Assembly: GCF_026967925.1 (NCBI RefSeq)
Contig: NZ_JAPVBI010000001.1
Span: 934,426 to 998,425, forward strand
Length of the DNA stretch: 64,000 nucleotides
Direction: 5' to 3'
Source: Modestobacter sp. VKM Ac-2985
GTDB taxonomy: Bacteria; Actinomycetota; Actinomycetes; Mycobacteriales; Geodermatophilaceae
A program made the translations under genes and the position numbers. Shown here in pieces: positions 8,270 through 16,395 of this stretch (the first letter of the stretch is position 1; every line of letters begins with the position of its first letter). Below the pieces are notes generated by a model, which made no database searches, was not told the origin of the DNA, and saw nothing but the letters and a program-made list of their open reading frames with translations.

Positions 8270-9430
8270 CTAGCGCGTGACCGGGGTCAGCCCCAGCGAC
8301 ATGCCGGACAGCCCGCGCTGACGGACGGCGAGGGCGTCGGCGATCGCGGACAGCGACTGCGCGGCGGGGGCGTCGGGCTGGGCGAGCACGATCGGCGCAC
8401 CGGCGTCGCCGGCCTCGCGCAGCCGGGTGTCCAGCGGGATCTGGCCCAGCAGCGGCACCCGCGCACCGAGGGTCTTGGTGAGCGCGTCGGAGACGGCCTG
8501 GCCACCGCCGGAGCCGAAGACCTCCATCCGGGAGCCGTCGGGCAGCTCCAGCCAGGACATGTTCTCCACGACCCCGACGACCTGCTGGTGGGTCTGGGTG
8601 GCGATCGCACCGGCCCGCTCGGCCACCTCGGCGGCGGCGAGCTGCGGCGTCGTCACGACCAGGATCTCGGCGTTCGGCACCAGCTGGGCCACCGAGATCG
8701 CGACGTCACCGGTGCCGGGCGGGAGGTCCATCAGCAGCACGTCCAGGTCGCCCCACCACACGTCGGCGAGGAACTGCTGCAGCGCGCGGTGCAGCATCGG
8801 GCCACGCCAGACCACGGGGGTGTTGCCCGGGGTGAACATGCCGATCGAGATGACCTTCACGCCGTAGGACTGCGGCGGCATGATCATGTTGTCGACCTGG
8901 GTCGGCTTGTCGTCCACGCCGAGCATCCGGGGCACCGAGTGGCCGTAGATGTCGGCGTCCACGACACCCACCGACAGGCCCTTCTTGGCCAGCGCGGCGG
9001 CGAGGTTGACGGTGACGCTGGACTTGCCGACGCCGCCCTTGCCCGAGGCGACCGCGTAGACCCGGGTCAGCGAGCCGGGCTGGGCGAAGGGGATCACCGG
9101 CTCGGCGGTGTCGCTGCCGCGGACCGTCTTGCGCAGCTCCGTGCGCTGCTCGTCGCTCATGACGTCCAGGCCGACCGACACGGAGGTGACGCCGGGGACG
9201 GCGGAGACGGCCTGGGTGACGCGGTTGGTGATGGTCTCGCGCATCGGGCAGCCGGCGACGGTCAGGTAGACCTCGATGCGCACCGCGCCCGGGTCGCCGC
9301 CGACGCCGATCTGCACGTCCTTGACCATGCCCAGCTCGGGCAGCGGACGGTTGATCTCGGGGTCCTGGACGGTCGCCAGCGCCGCGTTCACGGCGTCCAG
9401 CTCCGGGGATCCGGTCAGCGTGTCGGACAT
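8270..9430 (-). CDS. mrp: Mrp/ApbC-family Fe-S cluster carrier P-loop ATPase
   Basis: A 386-residue cytosolic ATPase of the Mrp/ApbC/NBP35 group, which carries or transfers Fe-S clusters. The N-terminal MIP18-like (DUF59) domain contains VQDPEINRPL and a Cys in AGCPMRE. The deviant Walker A GKGGVGKSSV is at about residue 130, followed by the switch region DADIYGHS and the DLPPGTGDVA motif. The ATG at 9430 follows GAAGGAGACACAACGCGC, a clear ribosome site. Its place beside tatB matches Rv1229c in mycobacteria. Confidence 0.93.
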   Translation of the reverse strand: MSDTLTGSPELDAVNAALATVQDPEINRPLPELGMVKDVQIGVGGDPGAVRIEVYLTVAGCPMRETITNRVTQAVSAVPGVTSVSVGLDVMSDEQRTELRKTVRGSDTAEPVIPFAQPGSLTRVYAVASGKGGVGKSSVTVNLAAALAKKGLSVGVVDADIYGHSVPRMLGVDDKPTQVDNMIMPPQSYGVKVISIGMFTPGNTPVVWRGPMLHRALQQFLADVWWGDLDVLLMDLPPGTGDVAISVAQLVPNAEILVVTTPQLAAAEVAERAGAIATQTHQQVVGVVENMSWLELPDGSRMEVFGSGGGQAVSDALTKTLGARVPLLGQIPLDTRLREAGDAGAPIVLAQPDAPAAQSLSAIADALAVRQRGLSGMSLGLTPVTR

Positions 9431-9726
9431 GCGCGTTGTGTCTCCTTCGACGGGGAGCCTGCGGATTCCGGGCCCCTGCGGGGGGCCCGCGCGCGGGCAA
9501 GCCCCACTGTACGGCGGCTGATCGACCCGCCCCGGGCCAGCGGGTGTGAACCGGCCGACCTCGGACCTGCCGGGGGACGACGGCCGGTGGCGGCTGATGG
9601 CCGTCCGGCGCGCCCGGCACGACCCGCCGGTGCCCGAGGGTCACCGGATGACACCGCTGCGGTGCCTGGTCATGATGAGGCGCCCAGTGGCGCAGCTCAC
9701 AGTCGAGCAGTTCGGGAGACGTCCTC
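9431..9726. other. Divergent intergenic region mrp / alpha-beta hydrolase
   Basis: A TACAGT -10-like hexamer for mrp reads on the minus strand at 9511-9506, leaving a leader of about 70 nt. That leader holds the 14-bp palindrome GCCCGCGCGCGGGC at 9485-9498. No gene or clear plus-strand promoter is visible. Confidence 0.35.
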
Positions 9727-11256
9727 ATGACCCAGTTCCAGCACCGCTCCACCCGGCTCTGCGCGGTCACCGCCGCCGCGACCCTGCTGGTCGGCGGGTG
9801 GGCCGGCACCGCCGGTGCCACGGACCACCCACGCGGACCCGAGGGTCCGGTCGCCCCGGGGTTCCAGGAGGTCCAGCAGTCGCCGTCGCTGCCGGCGGTG
9901 CCCGCCCGGGACATCGAGTGGACGGTCGCCGACCCGGCCTTCGACTACGACCCCGCGACCGGGCAGCCGGGCGAGGCGTTCACCCCGCTGCTGGACGCGG
10001 CGGGCCAGCCGCGGACCCGCGTCCTGACCGGCGTGGAGAAGGGCGCCGGCTACCGGATCGAGGTGCCCACCGAGGGCTGGAACGGGGACGTCGTGTTCTG
10101 GGAGCACGGCTACCGCGGCACCGGGACGGTGCTCTGGGTGGACAGCCCCTCCTTCGAGCTGCGCCAGGCCTACATCGACGCGGGCTACGCCTGGGCGGCG
10201 TCGTCCTACTCCGCCAACCGGTACGACATCCGGGCCGGGGTCACCTCGACGGAACGGCTGGCCCAGCTCTTCGACCGGCTCGTCGCCCCGGCCGACGACC
10301 GCTGGCTGCAGGGGGTGTCCATGGGCGGCCACATCATCGGCGCCCTGGTGGAGCGGCAGCGGGTGGACTGGGCCGGTGCCGCGCCGATGTGCGGGGTGAT
10401 GGGGGACCTGGCCCAGTTCGACATCCGACTGGACTACAACCTGGTGGCGCAGACGCTGGCCGAGGTCGACGCGTACCCGGTGACCTCGACCGAGGACTAC
10501 CAGGCCGCGATCGCCGAGATCAAGACGACCCTGGGGCTGCCGACTTCGCCCACCGGGCCCAACCCCGAGCTGACCGAGCGGGGGGAGACCTTCCGGGACG
10601 TCGTGATCGACCTGACCGGCGGCCCCCGGCCGGCTGACGAGGCCGCCTTCACCTACTGGGAGGGGTTGACCTTCAACCTGGGCCGGTTCGCCGACGACCC
10701 GACCGGGACGCTGGGTGGGCTCACCGCCGGCTCGGTGGCCGAGAACGCCGACCGGCTGTACCCGACCACCTTCACCTTCCCGGACGGCTCGACGCTGAAC
10801 TCCCGGATCGAGCGGGTCGAGGCGGCGCCGGGCACCCGCAAGGAGACCGGGAAGGCGCCGATCATCCAGCTGGACGCCGGCTTCTCCGTCCCGGTCCTGT
10901 CGGTGCACACCATCGGTGACATGTTCGTGCCGTTCGAGCACCAGCGGATCTACGCCGCCGAGGCCGCGCTCCAGGGCACCGGCGGGCTGCTGGTGCAGCG
11001 GACGGTCCGGTCGGTCGGGCACTGCGAGTTCAGCCCGGAGGAGGCGGCGCAGACCTTCACCGACCTGGTGACCTGGGTCGAGTCCCTCGAGGGTGGCGGC
11101 CCGGTGGTGCGGCCGGCAGGTGAGGACGTGCTGAACCGGAACGCGGTGGCCGAGGCGGACCTGGGGTGCGCGTTCACGGTGCCGCAGACCGGTGGCACCC
11201 GGGACCTCTTCCCGGGCTGCCCGGTGGCCGAGGAGCCGGTGGGCGCCGGCTCCTGA
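9727..11256 (+). CDS. Secreted alpha/beta-hydrolase
   Basis: A 509-residue exported hydrolase. The signal peptide is residues 1-32 (hydrophobic LCAVTAAATLLVGGWAGTAG, then ATDHP). The serine nucleophile elbow GVSMGGH is near residue 200. A candidate catalytic His is in VGHCEF near residue 435, and an acidic IGDMF just before it. C-terminal cysteines at LGCAF and FPGCPV could form a disulphide outside the cell. The ATG follows GGGAGACGTCCTC. Distant resemblance to secreted peptidase- or esterase-like hydrolases; the substrate cannot be assigned. Confidence 0.75.
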   Translation: MTQFQHRSTRLCAVTAAATLLVGGWAGTAGATDHPRGPEGPVAPGFQEVQQSPSLPAVPARDIEWTVADPAFDYDPATGQPGEAFTPLLDAAGQPRTRVLTGVEKGAGYRIEVPTEGWNGDVVFWEHGYRGTGTVLWVDSPSFELRQAYIDAGYAWAASSYSANRYDIRAGVTSTERLAQLFDRLVAPADDRWLQGVSMGGHIIGALVERQRVDWAGAAPMCGVMGDLAQFDIRLDYNLVAQTLAEVDAYPVTSTEDYQAAIAEIKTTLGLPTSPTGPNPELTERGETFRDVVIDLTGGPRPADEAAFTYWEGLTFNLGRFADDPTGTLGGLTAGSVAENADRLYPTTFTFPDGSTLNSRIERVEAAPGTRKETGKAPIIQLDAGFSVPVLSVHTIGDMFVPFEHQRIYAAEAALQGTGGLLVQRTVRSVGHCEFSPEEAAQTFTDLVTWVESLEGGGPVVRPAGEDVLNRNAVAEADLGCAFTVPQTGGTRDLFPGCPVAEEPVGAGS

Positions 11257-11294
11257 CCCCCGTGCCTGCGGCGCTGGCCGACCCGGGGTCCGCC

Positions 11295-11300
11295 TAGGGT
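11295..11300 (+). promoter_or_regulatory. -10 element of leaderless azlC transcript
   Basis: TAGGGT ends 6 nt before the GTG at 11307. Confidence 0.5.
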
Positions 11301-11306
11301 CGGCCC

Positions 11307-11999
11307 GTGCCGTCCTCCGCCCGCACCGCCACGCTCCGGGACGCCGTCGGGCTGGGCGTGGCGGTGGGGCTGTACGGGGTCGCCTTCGGTGCGGCGGCGG
11401 CCGGGGCCGGGCTGGACACCTGGCAGGCGGTGGCGACGTCGGCGCTGATGTTCACCGGCGCCTCCCAGTTCGCGATGATCGGCGTGCTCGGTGCCGGTGG
11501 GGGAGCGTTCTCCGCCGTGGGCAGCGCCCTGCTGCTCGGCACCCGCAACACCGTCTACGGCGTCCGGCTGGCCCCGATGCTGGCGCCGCGGGGCTGGCTG
11601 CGCCGGGCCGGGGCGGCGCACTGGGTGATCGACGAGACGACGGCGATGGCGGTCGCCGCACCGGACCGGGAGCTGGGCCGGCTGGCGTTCTGGGTCACCG
11701 GCGCGACCATCTACCTGGGCTGGAACGTCACGACGCTGGTCGGGTCGCTGGGGGCCGCGGCGCTGGGGGAGACGGCGCAGGCCGCGCTGGACGCCGTCGT
11801 GCCGGCGGCCTTCCTGGCGTTGCTGTGGCCGCGGTTGCAGGGCTCGGCGCGGGAGCCGGGCGTGCAGCGGCGGGTGGCCCTCGGTGGCGCGGTGATCGCG
11901 CTGGCGCTCACCCCGTTCGTGCCGGCCGGGGTGCAGGTGGTGCTGGCCGTGGTCGCGGTGGCGCTGGCCGGTCGGCCGCGGCGGACGGCGACCGCATGA
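11307..11999 (+). CDS. azlC: AzlC-family branched-chain amino-acid export permease
   Basis: Large subunit (230 residues) of an AzlCD-type exporter, a two-component permease linked to export of branched-chain amino acids. It has several hydrophobic helices and the conserved early motif TSALMFTGASQFA near residues 46-58, followed by a charged LLLGTRNTVYG region. The GTG start is supported by a leaderless -10 hexamer. The stop overlaps azlD by 4 bp (ATGA), so the two subunits are translationally coupled. Confidence 0.85.
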   Translation: MPSSARTATLRDAVGLGVAVGLYGVAFGAAAAGAGLDTWQAVATSALMFTGASQFAMIGVLGAGGGAFSAVGSALLLGTRNTVYGVRLAPMLAPRGWLRRAGAAHWVIDETTAMAVAAPDRELGRLAFWVTGATIYLGWNVTTLVGSLGAAALGETAQAALDAVVPAAFLALLWPRLQGSAREPGVQRRVALGGAVIALALTPFVPAGVQVVLAVVAVALAGRPRRTATA

Positions 12000-12313
12000 G
12001 CAGCGGGGCGCTGTGGGCGGTGGTGCTGGCCGGCTCGCTGGGCTGCTACCTGCTGAAGCTGGCCGGGCTCTCGGTGCCCGCGGCCTGGGTCGAGCGGCCG
12101 TGGGTGACCCGGGTGGTGGAGTTCGTCCCGGCGGCGCTGCTGGCCGCGCTGGTCGCCGTCCAGGCCGCGACGTCGGGGCCCGACCTGGTCGTCGACGGCC
12201 GGCTGGTCGGGCTGGCGGTGGCGGCGGTGGCGCTCGCGCTGCGGGCCCCGTTCATCGTCGTCCTGGTGCTGGCCGGTGCGGCCGGCGCGCTGGTGCACGT
12301 CCTCACCGGCTGA
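11996..12313 (+). CDS. azlD: AzlD-family small subunit of amino-acid exporter
   Basis: A 105-residue membrane protein with three or four hydrophobic helices, the usual size of AzlD. It starts at the ATG overlapping the azlC stop. The conserved VVEFVPAALLAALVA segment lies mid-protein and RAPFIVVLVLAG near the end. It is expected to form the exporter with AzlC. A hairpin terminator follows directly. Confidence 0.82.
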   Translation: MSSGALWAVVLAGSLGCYLLKLAGLSVPAAWVERPWVTRVVEFVPAALLAALVAVQAATSGPDLVVDGRLVGLAVAAVALALRAPFIVVLVLAGAAGALVHVLTG

Positions 12314-12319
12314 TCTCGC

Positions 12320-12355
12320 GGGCTGCCGTGCCCGTGATCGGCGGCACGGCAGCCC
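12320..12355. terminator. Hairpin terminator between azlD and DHA2 efflux gene
   Basis: A 13-bp perfect stem (12320-12332 with 12343-12355) and 10-nt loop between convergent genes. Confidence 0.75.
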
Positions 12356-12361
12356 GAGCGG

Positions 12362-13939
12362 TCAGTGCGCCAGCGGCAGCTGGGCCTGCTCCTCGGCCAG
12401 CCGCTCCGCGCCGCTGGTGGTCTTCAGCGGCTTCTCCTTGATGAAGAGCACCACCAGCAGGGCGAGGGCGGCCAGCGGGGTGGCGATCAGGAACAGCTCG
12501 GCGGTGGCGTTGCCGTAGGCGTCCTGCACCACCCGGGCGACCTCCGGCGGCAGGGTCGAGACGTCGGGGACGGTCGTCTCGCCGCCCTCGGTTCCGCCGC
12601 CCAGCACGGCCAGGTCCCCGGCCACCCGGCTGGCGAGCACCGCGCCGAGCACGCTGACCCCGATCGTGCCGCCGAGGCTGCGGAAGAACGACAGCACCGA
12701 GGTGGCCGAGCCGAGCTCCCGGGCGGGCACGTCGTTCTGCGCGGCCAGGACCAGGTTCTGCATCAGCAGCCCGACGCCGACGCCGAGCACGACCATGAAC
12801 GCGCCGAGCAGCCAGATCGAGGTCTGCGCGTCGATGGTGGCCAGCAGGCCGAAGCCGAGGGTCATCAGCACGCCGCCGGCGACCAGGAACCGCTTCCAGG
12901 TGCCGGTCTTGGTGATCAGCGCGCCGGCGACGGTGGAGGAGACCAGCAGGCCACCGATCATCGGCAGCGAGAGCAGCCCGGCCTCGGTGGGGGAGTAGCC
13001 CAGCGAGATCTGGAAGTACTGGGACAGGAAGACGGTGCCGCCGAACAGGGCGATCCCGACCAGCGCGCTGGCCAGCGTGGTGAGGGCGACGGTGCGGTTG
13101 CGGAAGATGCCGAGCGGGATGACCGGCTCGGCCACCCGCGACTCGACGAACAGCGCCAGCGCCAGGAGCACGGCGGCGCCGCCGACCATCAGCGCGGTCG
13201 TGCCGGAGAACCAGTCGAAGTCGTTGCCGGCCAGGGTCACCCAGATCAGCAGGGTGCTCACCCCCGCGGTGATCAGCAGGGCGCCCAGCCAGTCGATCTT
13301 CACGTCGCGGCGGCGCACCTGCTCCAGCTTCAGCGTCTTCTGCAGCAGCACGATCGCCAGCAGGGCGAACGGCACGCCCATGAAGAAGCACCAGCGCCAG
13401 CCGAGCCACGCGGTGTCCACGATGACGCCGCCGATCAGCGGCCCGGCGACGGTGGCGACGGCGAACACGGCGCCGAAGATGCCGGCGTACCGGCCCAGCT
13501 CACGCGGCGGGATCATCGCCGCCATCACGATCTGCACCAGCGCGGTGAGGCCGCCGGCGCCGATGCCCTGGACCACCCGGGCCACGATCAGCATCGTGGT
13601 GTCCTGGGAGAACCCGGCCAGCAGCGACCCGGCGACGAAGAGGGTCAGCGAGAGCTGCACCAGCAGCTTCTGGCTCACCAGGTCGGCGAGCTTGCCCCAC
13701 AGCGGCACGGAGGCCGTCATGGCGAGCAGCTCGGCGGTGACCACCCAGGTGTAGATCGACTGGCTGCCCTCGAGGTCGGCGATGATCACCGGCAGGGCGT
13801 TGGAGACGACGGTCGCGGCCAGGATGGACACGAAGATGCCCACCATCAGGCCGGACAGCGCCTGGAGGACCTCCCGTCGGCTCATCCTGGCCTCGGTGCT
13901 GGCCGCGCCGGTTCCGCCGGTCTCCGTGGTCGTGGACAT
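12362..13939 (-). CDS. MFS efflux transporter, DHA2 (14-TM) family
   Basis: A 525-residue drug:proton antiporter of the DHA2 family. About 14 hydrophobic helices are visible, with motif A-like GKLADLVSQK after helix 2 and the motif C-like region AVFAVATVAGPLIGG in helix 5. The C-terminal part contains a larger extracytoplasmic loop before the last helix (about residues 440-490). I chose the ATG at 13939 because AGGAG lies 4 nt upstream; an ATG 24 nt earlier has no ribosome site. It is transcribed with the upstream TetR gene (41-nt gap), which probably represses it. Confidence 0.88.
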   Translation of the reverse strand: MSTTTETGGTGAASTEARMSRREVLQALSGLMVGIFVSILAATVVSNALPVIIADLEGSQSIYTWVVTAELLAMTASVPLWGKLADLVSQKLLVQLSLTLFVAGSLLAGFSQDTTMLIVARVVQGIGAGGLTALVQIVMAAMIPPRELGRYAGIFGAVFAVATVAGPLIGGVIVDTAWLGWRWCFFMGVPFALLAIVLLQKTLKLEQVRRRDVKIDWLGALLITAGVSTLLIWVTLAGNDFDWFSGTTALMVGGAAVLLALALFVESRVAEPVIPLGIFRNRTVALTTLASALVGIALFGGTVFLSQYFQISLGYSPTEAGLLSLPMIGGLLVSSTVAGALITKTGTWKRFLVAGGVLMTLGFGLLATIDAQTSIWLLGAFMVVLGVGVGLLMQNLVLAAQNDVPARELGSATSVLSFFRSLGGTIGVSVLGAVLASRVAGDLAVLGGGTEGGETTVPDVSTLPPEVARVVQDAYGNATAELFLIATPLAALALLVVLFIKEKPLKTTSGAERLAEEQAQLPLAH

Positions 13940-13980
13940 GGTGCTCCTGTCAGTGCTGTGCATCGGTGGGGATGAGGAGG

Positions 13981-14583
13981 TCAGCGGCCGGGCTCGGGCA
14001 GGCCGGCGGCCAGTGCGTCCAGCGCCTCGTCGAGCAGGGCGGTGAGCGGGACGGCGCCGTGCTGCGCGTGCCAGCGGGAGAAGGTCGTCCGGACGGCGGC
14101 GGACAGCGCTCCGGCGAGCAGGCAGGGGTACAGGTCGGTGCCGGCGTCCTGACCGGTCCGTTCGGCGATCGCCACGGCGACCTCCCGCTCGTCGGCTGCG
14201 CCGATCTCCACCAGTCGGGGGAGCAGTGCAGGGATGCCGGCGACCACGGTGATCCAGTCGCGCAGCGCCGCGGGATCGCTCTCCAGGACGGTGAGGTCCT
14301 CGTGCAGGGCCGCACGCGCGGCGGCGAGCACGCCGGTGCCGGCCGGCTGGGCGCGCAGCCGGGCGGAGAGCCGTGGCCGGTCGGGCCCAGCCGGGAAGAG
14401 CAACGCCTCCTCCTTGGCGGAGAAGTGGTTGAAGAACGTCCGGTAGGAGACGTCGGCCGCTGCTGCGATGGCCTCGACGGTGACGTTCTCCCAGCCGAGT
14501 TCGATCGCCAGCCGGAGGGTCGCCGCGGCCAGCGCGGCCCGGGTGTCGGCCTTCTTCCGCTCACGCAGCCCTCGCTCGGTCAC
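13981..14583 (-). CDS. TetR-family repressor of the adjacent DHA2 pump
   Basis: A 200-residue TetR regulator. The N-terminal helix-turn-helix reads ENVTVEAIAAAADVSYRTFF, and the following NHFSAKEEALLF matches the TetR family closely. The C-terminal ligand domain is variable, as expected. I chose GTG 14583, since sequence further upstream overlaps the operator region. It is the first gene of a TetR-MFS operon and divergent from a membrane protein gene. An inverted-repeat operator candidate lies 20-53 bp upstream. Confidence 0.88.
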   Translation of the reverse strand: MTERGLRERKKADTRAALAAATLRLAIELGWENVTVEAIAAAADVSYRTFFNHFSAKEEALLFPAGPDRPRLSARLRAQPAGTGVLAAARAALHEDLTVLESDPAALRDWITVVAGIPALLPRLVEIGAADEREVAVAIAERTGQDAGTDLYPCLLAGALSAAVRTTFSRWHAQHGAVPLTALLDEALDALAAGLPEPGR

Positions 14584-14602
14584 CGGCACAGCATGGCCGA
14601 TC

Positions 14603-14636
14603 ACTGCACACTGTGCAAGATTGCTCGGTGTGCAGT
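14603..14636. promoter_or_regulatory. Nested inverted-repeat operator for TetR
   Basis: ACTGCACAC (14603-14611) and GTGTGCAGT (14628-14636) form a perfect 9-bp inverted repeat with a 16-nt spacer. The left arm is part of a second palindrome, TGCACA-C-TGTGCA (14605-14617). The position, 20 bp before the TetR start, suits autoregulation. Confidence 0.6.
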
Positions 14637-14698
14637 CGATCACCGCAGTGCGGCGCGGCTGGCCCCGGGAGACCGCCGGCGACGGCACGATCGGACCC

Positions 14699-15337
14699 GT
14701 GACGGCGACCACCGAGGCAACCGCCCGCAGGAAGGCACCCCTGCTGCTGGCCACGGCGGCCGGCGCGGTCGCGGGCGTCGCGGCGAAGGCCGGTGACGAG
14801 TCGGGCTGGCGGTGGGCGGCCGACCTCGGCACCTACCCCGCGGCCTGGGTGCTCGTCGTCGCGCTGATCGGCTGGCGGGCGCCCACGGTGCCCGCCGCCG
14901 CGGCCCGCGCCGGGGTCTTCTTCGCCGCGATGACCGTCGCCTACTACGCGTGGGCCGCGCTGGTGCTGGACTTCGGCTGGTCCGCCCGGCTGCTGGTCGC
15001 CTGGCTGCTGCTCTCGGCCACGGCGGTGCCGGCCACCGGCGCCGCCGTCCACTGGGCCACCCACCGGTCGGGCCGGCTGCCCGGGGCGCTGCTGGGTGTC
15101 CCCGCCGGTCTCGTGCTCGGCAGCGGCGCGGCCCGCCAGCTGTGGCTGCAGTGGGTCCAGCCCGGCCTGGAGCTGCCAGACCGGCCGGTGCAGGTGGTCG
15201 CCGAGCTGGTCACCGCCGTGGTGCTGGTGGCGGTGCTGCCCCGCGACTCGCGCACCCGGCTGTGGGCCGGCGCCCTCGCCGTCCCGGCGGTCTGGCTGGC
15301 GCCGCGGGCGCTGGACCTGCTGCAGCGGTTCGTGTGA
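14699..15337 (+). CDS. Polytopic membrane protein of unknown function
   Basis: A 212-residue protein with about six hydrophobic helices, for example AAWVLVVALIGW, AGVFFAAMTVAYYAWAALV, LLVAWLLLSATAVP, GALLGVPAGLVLGS and VVAELVTAVVLVAVLP. No known transporter motif is visible. The GTG start is divergent from the TetR gene across the operator, so the same repressor might control it. The next gene begins 10 bp downstream, suggesting an operon with the P-loop kinase. I do not recognise the family. Confidence 0.7.
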   Translation: MTATTEATARRKAPLLLATAAGAVAGVAAKAGDESGWRWAADLGTYPAAWVLVVALIGWRAPTVPAAAARAGVFFAAMTVAYYAWAALVLDFGWSARLLVAWLLLSATAVPATGAAVHWATHRSGRLPGALLGVPAGLVLGSGAARQLWLQWVQPGLELPDRPVQVVAELVTAVVLVAVLPRDSRTRLWAGALAVPAVWLAPRALDLLQRFV

Positions 15338-15347
15338 GGGGCCTGGC

Positions 15348-15857
15348 GTGCTCGTCGTGATCGGTGGTCTGCCCGGGGTGGGCAAGACGACGGTGGCCCG
15401 CGTCGTCGCGGCCGCGCTGCCGGCCGCACACCTGCGGATCGACGCCTTCGAGACGGCGCTGGTCCGGCAGCAGCTGGTCGCCGGACCGGACGACGTCGGC
15501 GCGCACGGCTACGCCCTGGCGCTGGCCGCCGCCGACACCTGCCTGACCGCCGGCACCGACGTGCTGGTCGACGCGGTCTTCGACGTCGCCGCCGCCCGCC
15601 GGCCGTTCCGGGACCTGGCGACCCGGCACGGGGTCCCGGTGCACTGGGTGCGGCTGATCTGCACCGACCGGGCCGAGCACCGGCGCCGGGTCGAGGAGCG
15701 CTCCGCCGACCTCGCCGGCCACGTCGTCCCGACCTGGGAGCAGGTGCGGGCCCGGCGGGTCGACCAGTGGCACGACCGGCACACCGTCGTCGACACCGCC
15801 GGAGGCGACCCGGTCGCCGCCACGCTCGCCGCGGTCCGCGACCGACCCGTCAGCTGA
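15348..15857 (+). CDS. P-loop AAA/kinase-like ATPase
   Basis: A 169-residue P-loop protein. Walker A GGLPGVGKTTV occupies residues 6-16. RIDAFE follows beta-2, and DVLVDAVFDVAAARRPF is the Walker B-like region. A lid-like arginine cluster is seen in DRAEHRRRVEERS. Its size and layout resemble small-molecule kinases of the gluconokinase / chloramphenicol-phosphotransferase-like group, but the substrate is unknown. Its 3' end overlaps the convergent DUF1003 gene by 8 bp. Confidence 0.75.
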   Translation: MLVVIGGLPGVGKTTVARVVAAALPAAHLRIDAFETALVRQQLVAGPDDVGAHGYALALAAADTCLTAGTDVLVDAVFDVAAARRPFRDLATRHGVPVHWVRLICTDRAEHRRRVEERSADLAGHVVPTWEQVRARRVDQWHDRHTVVDTAGGDPVAATLAAVRDRPVS

Positions 15858-16395
15858 CGGGGTCGCCGGCCGCCTCGCGGCGCTTCTTGCTCTTCTTCTT
15901 GCGCTCGGCGGCCTCGTCGTCCGGCCCCTCGGGCACCAGCCGGTTGAGCTCGCCGCGGATGAAGTCGCGGGTGGCCAGCTCGCCGACCGACACCCGCAGC
16001 GACGCCAGCTCCCGGGCCAGGTACTCGGTGTCGGCGCGGGTCTGCGCGGCGCGGTTGCGGTCCTCCTCGGCCTGGATCCGGTCGCGGTCGGCCTGCCGGT
16101 TCTGCGCGAGCAGGATCAACGGTGCGGCGTAGGCGGCCTGGGTGGAGAAGGCCAGGTTCAGCAAGATGAACGGGTAGGGGTCCCACCGCAGGTCGACCGC
16201 GACCACGTTCAGCGCGATCCAGACGATCACCAGGATCGTCTGCACCGCCAGGAACCGGCCGGTGCCCAGGAACCGGGCGATCCCCTCGGCGAACCGGCCG
16301 ACCGCGTCGGGGTCCAGCCGCAGGAAGCTGCCGATGCCCCGGGCGGTGCGGGGCTGGTCCAGTCGCAGGTCGGCGCGCCGCTCGGCCTCAGCCAC
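15850..16395 (-). CDS. DUF1003 membrane protein (Rv1231c-like)
   Basis: A 181-residue protein of the DUF1003 family. The core has two close hydrophobic helices (FLAVQTILVIVWIALNVVAV and PFILLNLAFSTQAAYAAPLI) followed by the conserved LLAQNRQADRDRIQAEEDR helix. A long charged C-terminal helix ends in a Lys/Arg-rich tail. GTG 16395 follows GAGAGGTCCCGGC and overlaps the MgtE-like stop by 8 bp, so the pair is coupled. In mycobacteria the same pair lies near mrp. Function is unknown, though the conserved pairing hints at a Mg2+-linked role. Confidence 0.85.
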   Translation of the reverse strand: MAEAERRADLRLDQPRTARGIGSFLRLDPDAVGRFAEGIARFLGTGRFLAVQTILVIVWIALNVVAVDLRWDPYPFILLNLAFSTQAAYAAPLILLAQNRQADRDRIQAEEDRNRAAQTRADTEYLARELASLRVSVGELATRDFIRGELNRLVPEGPDDEAAERKKKSKKRREAAGDPVS

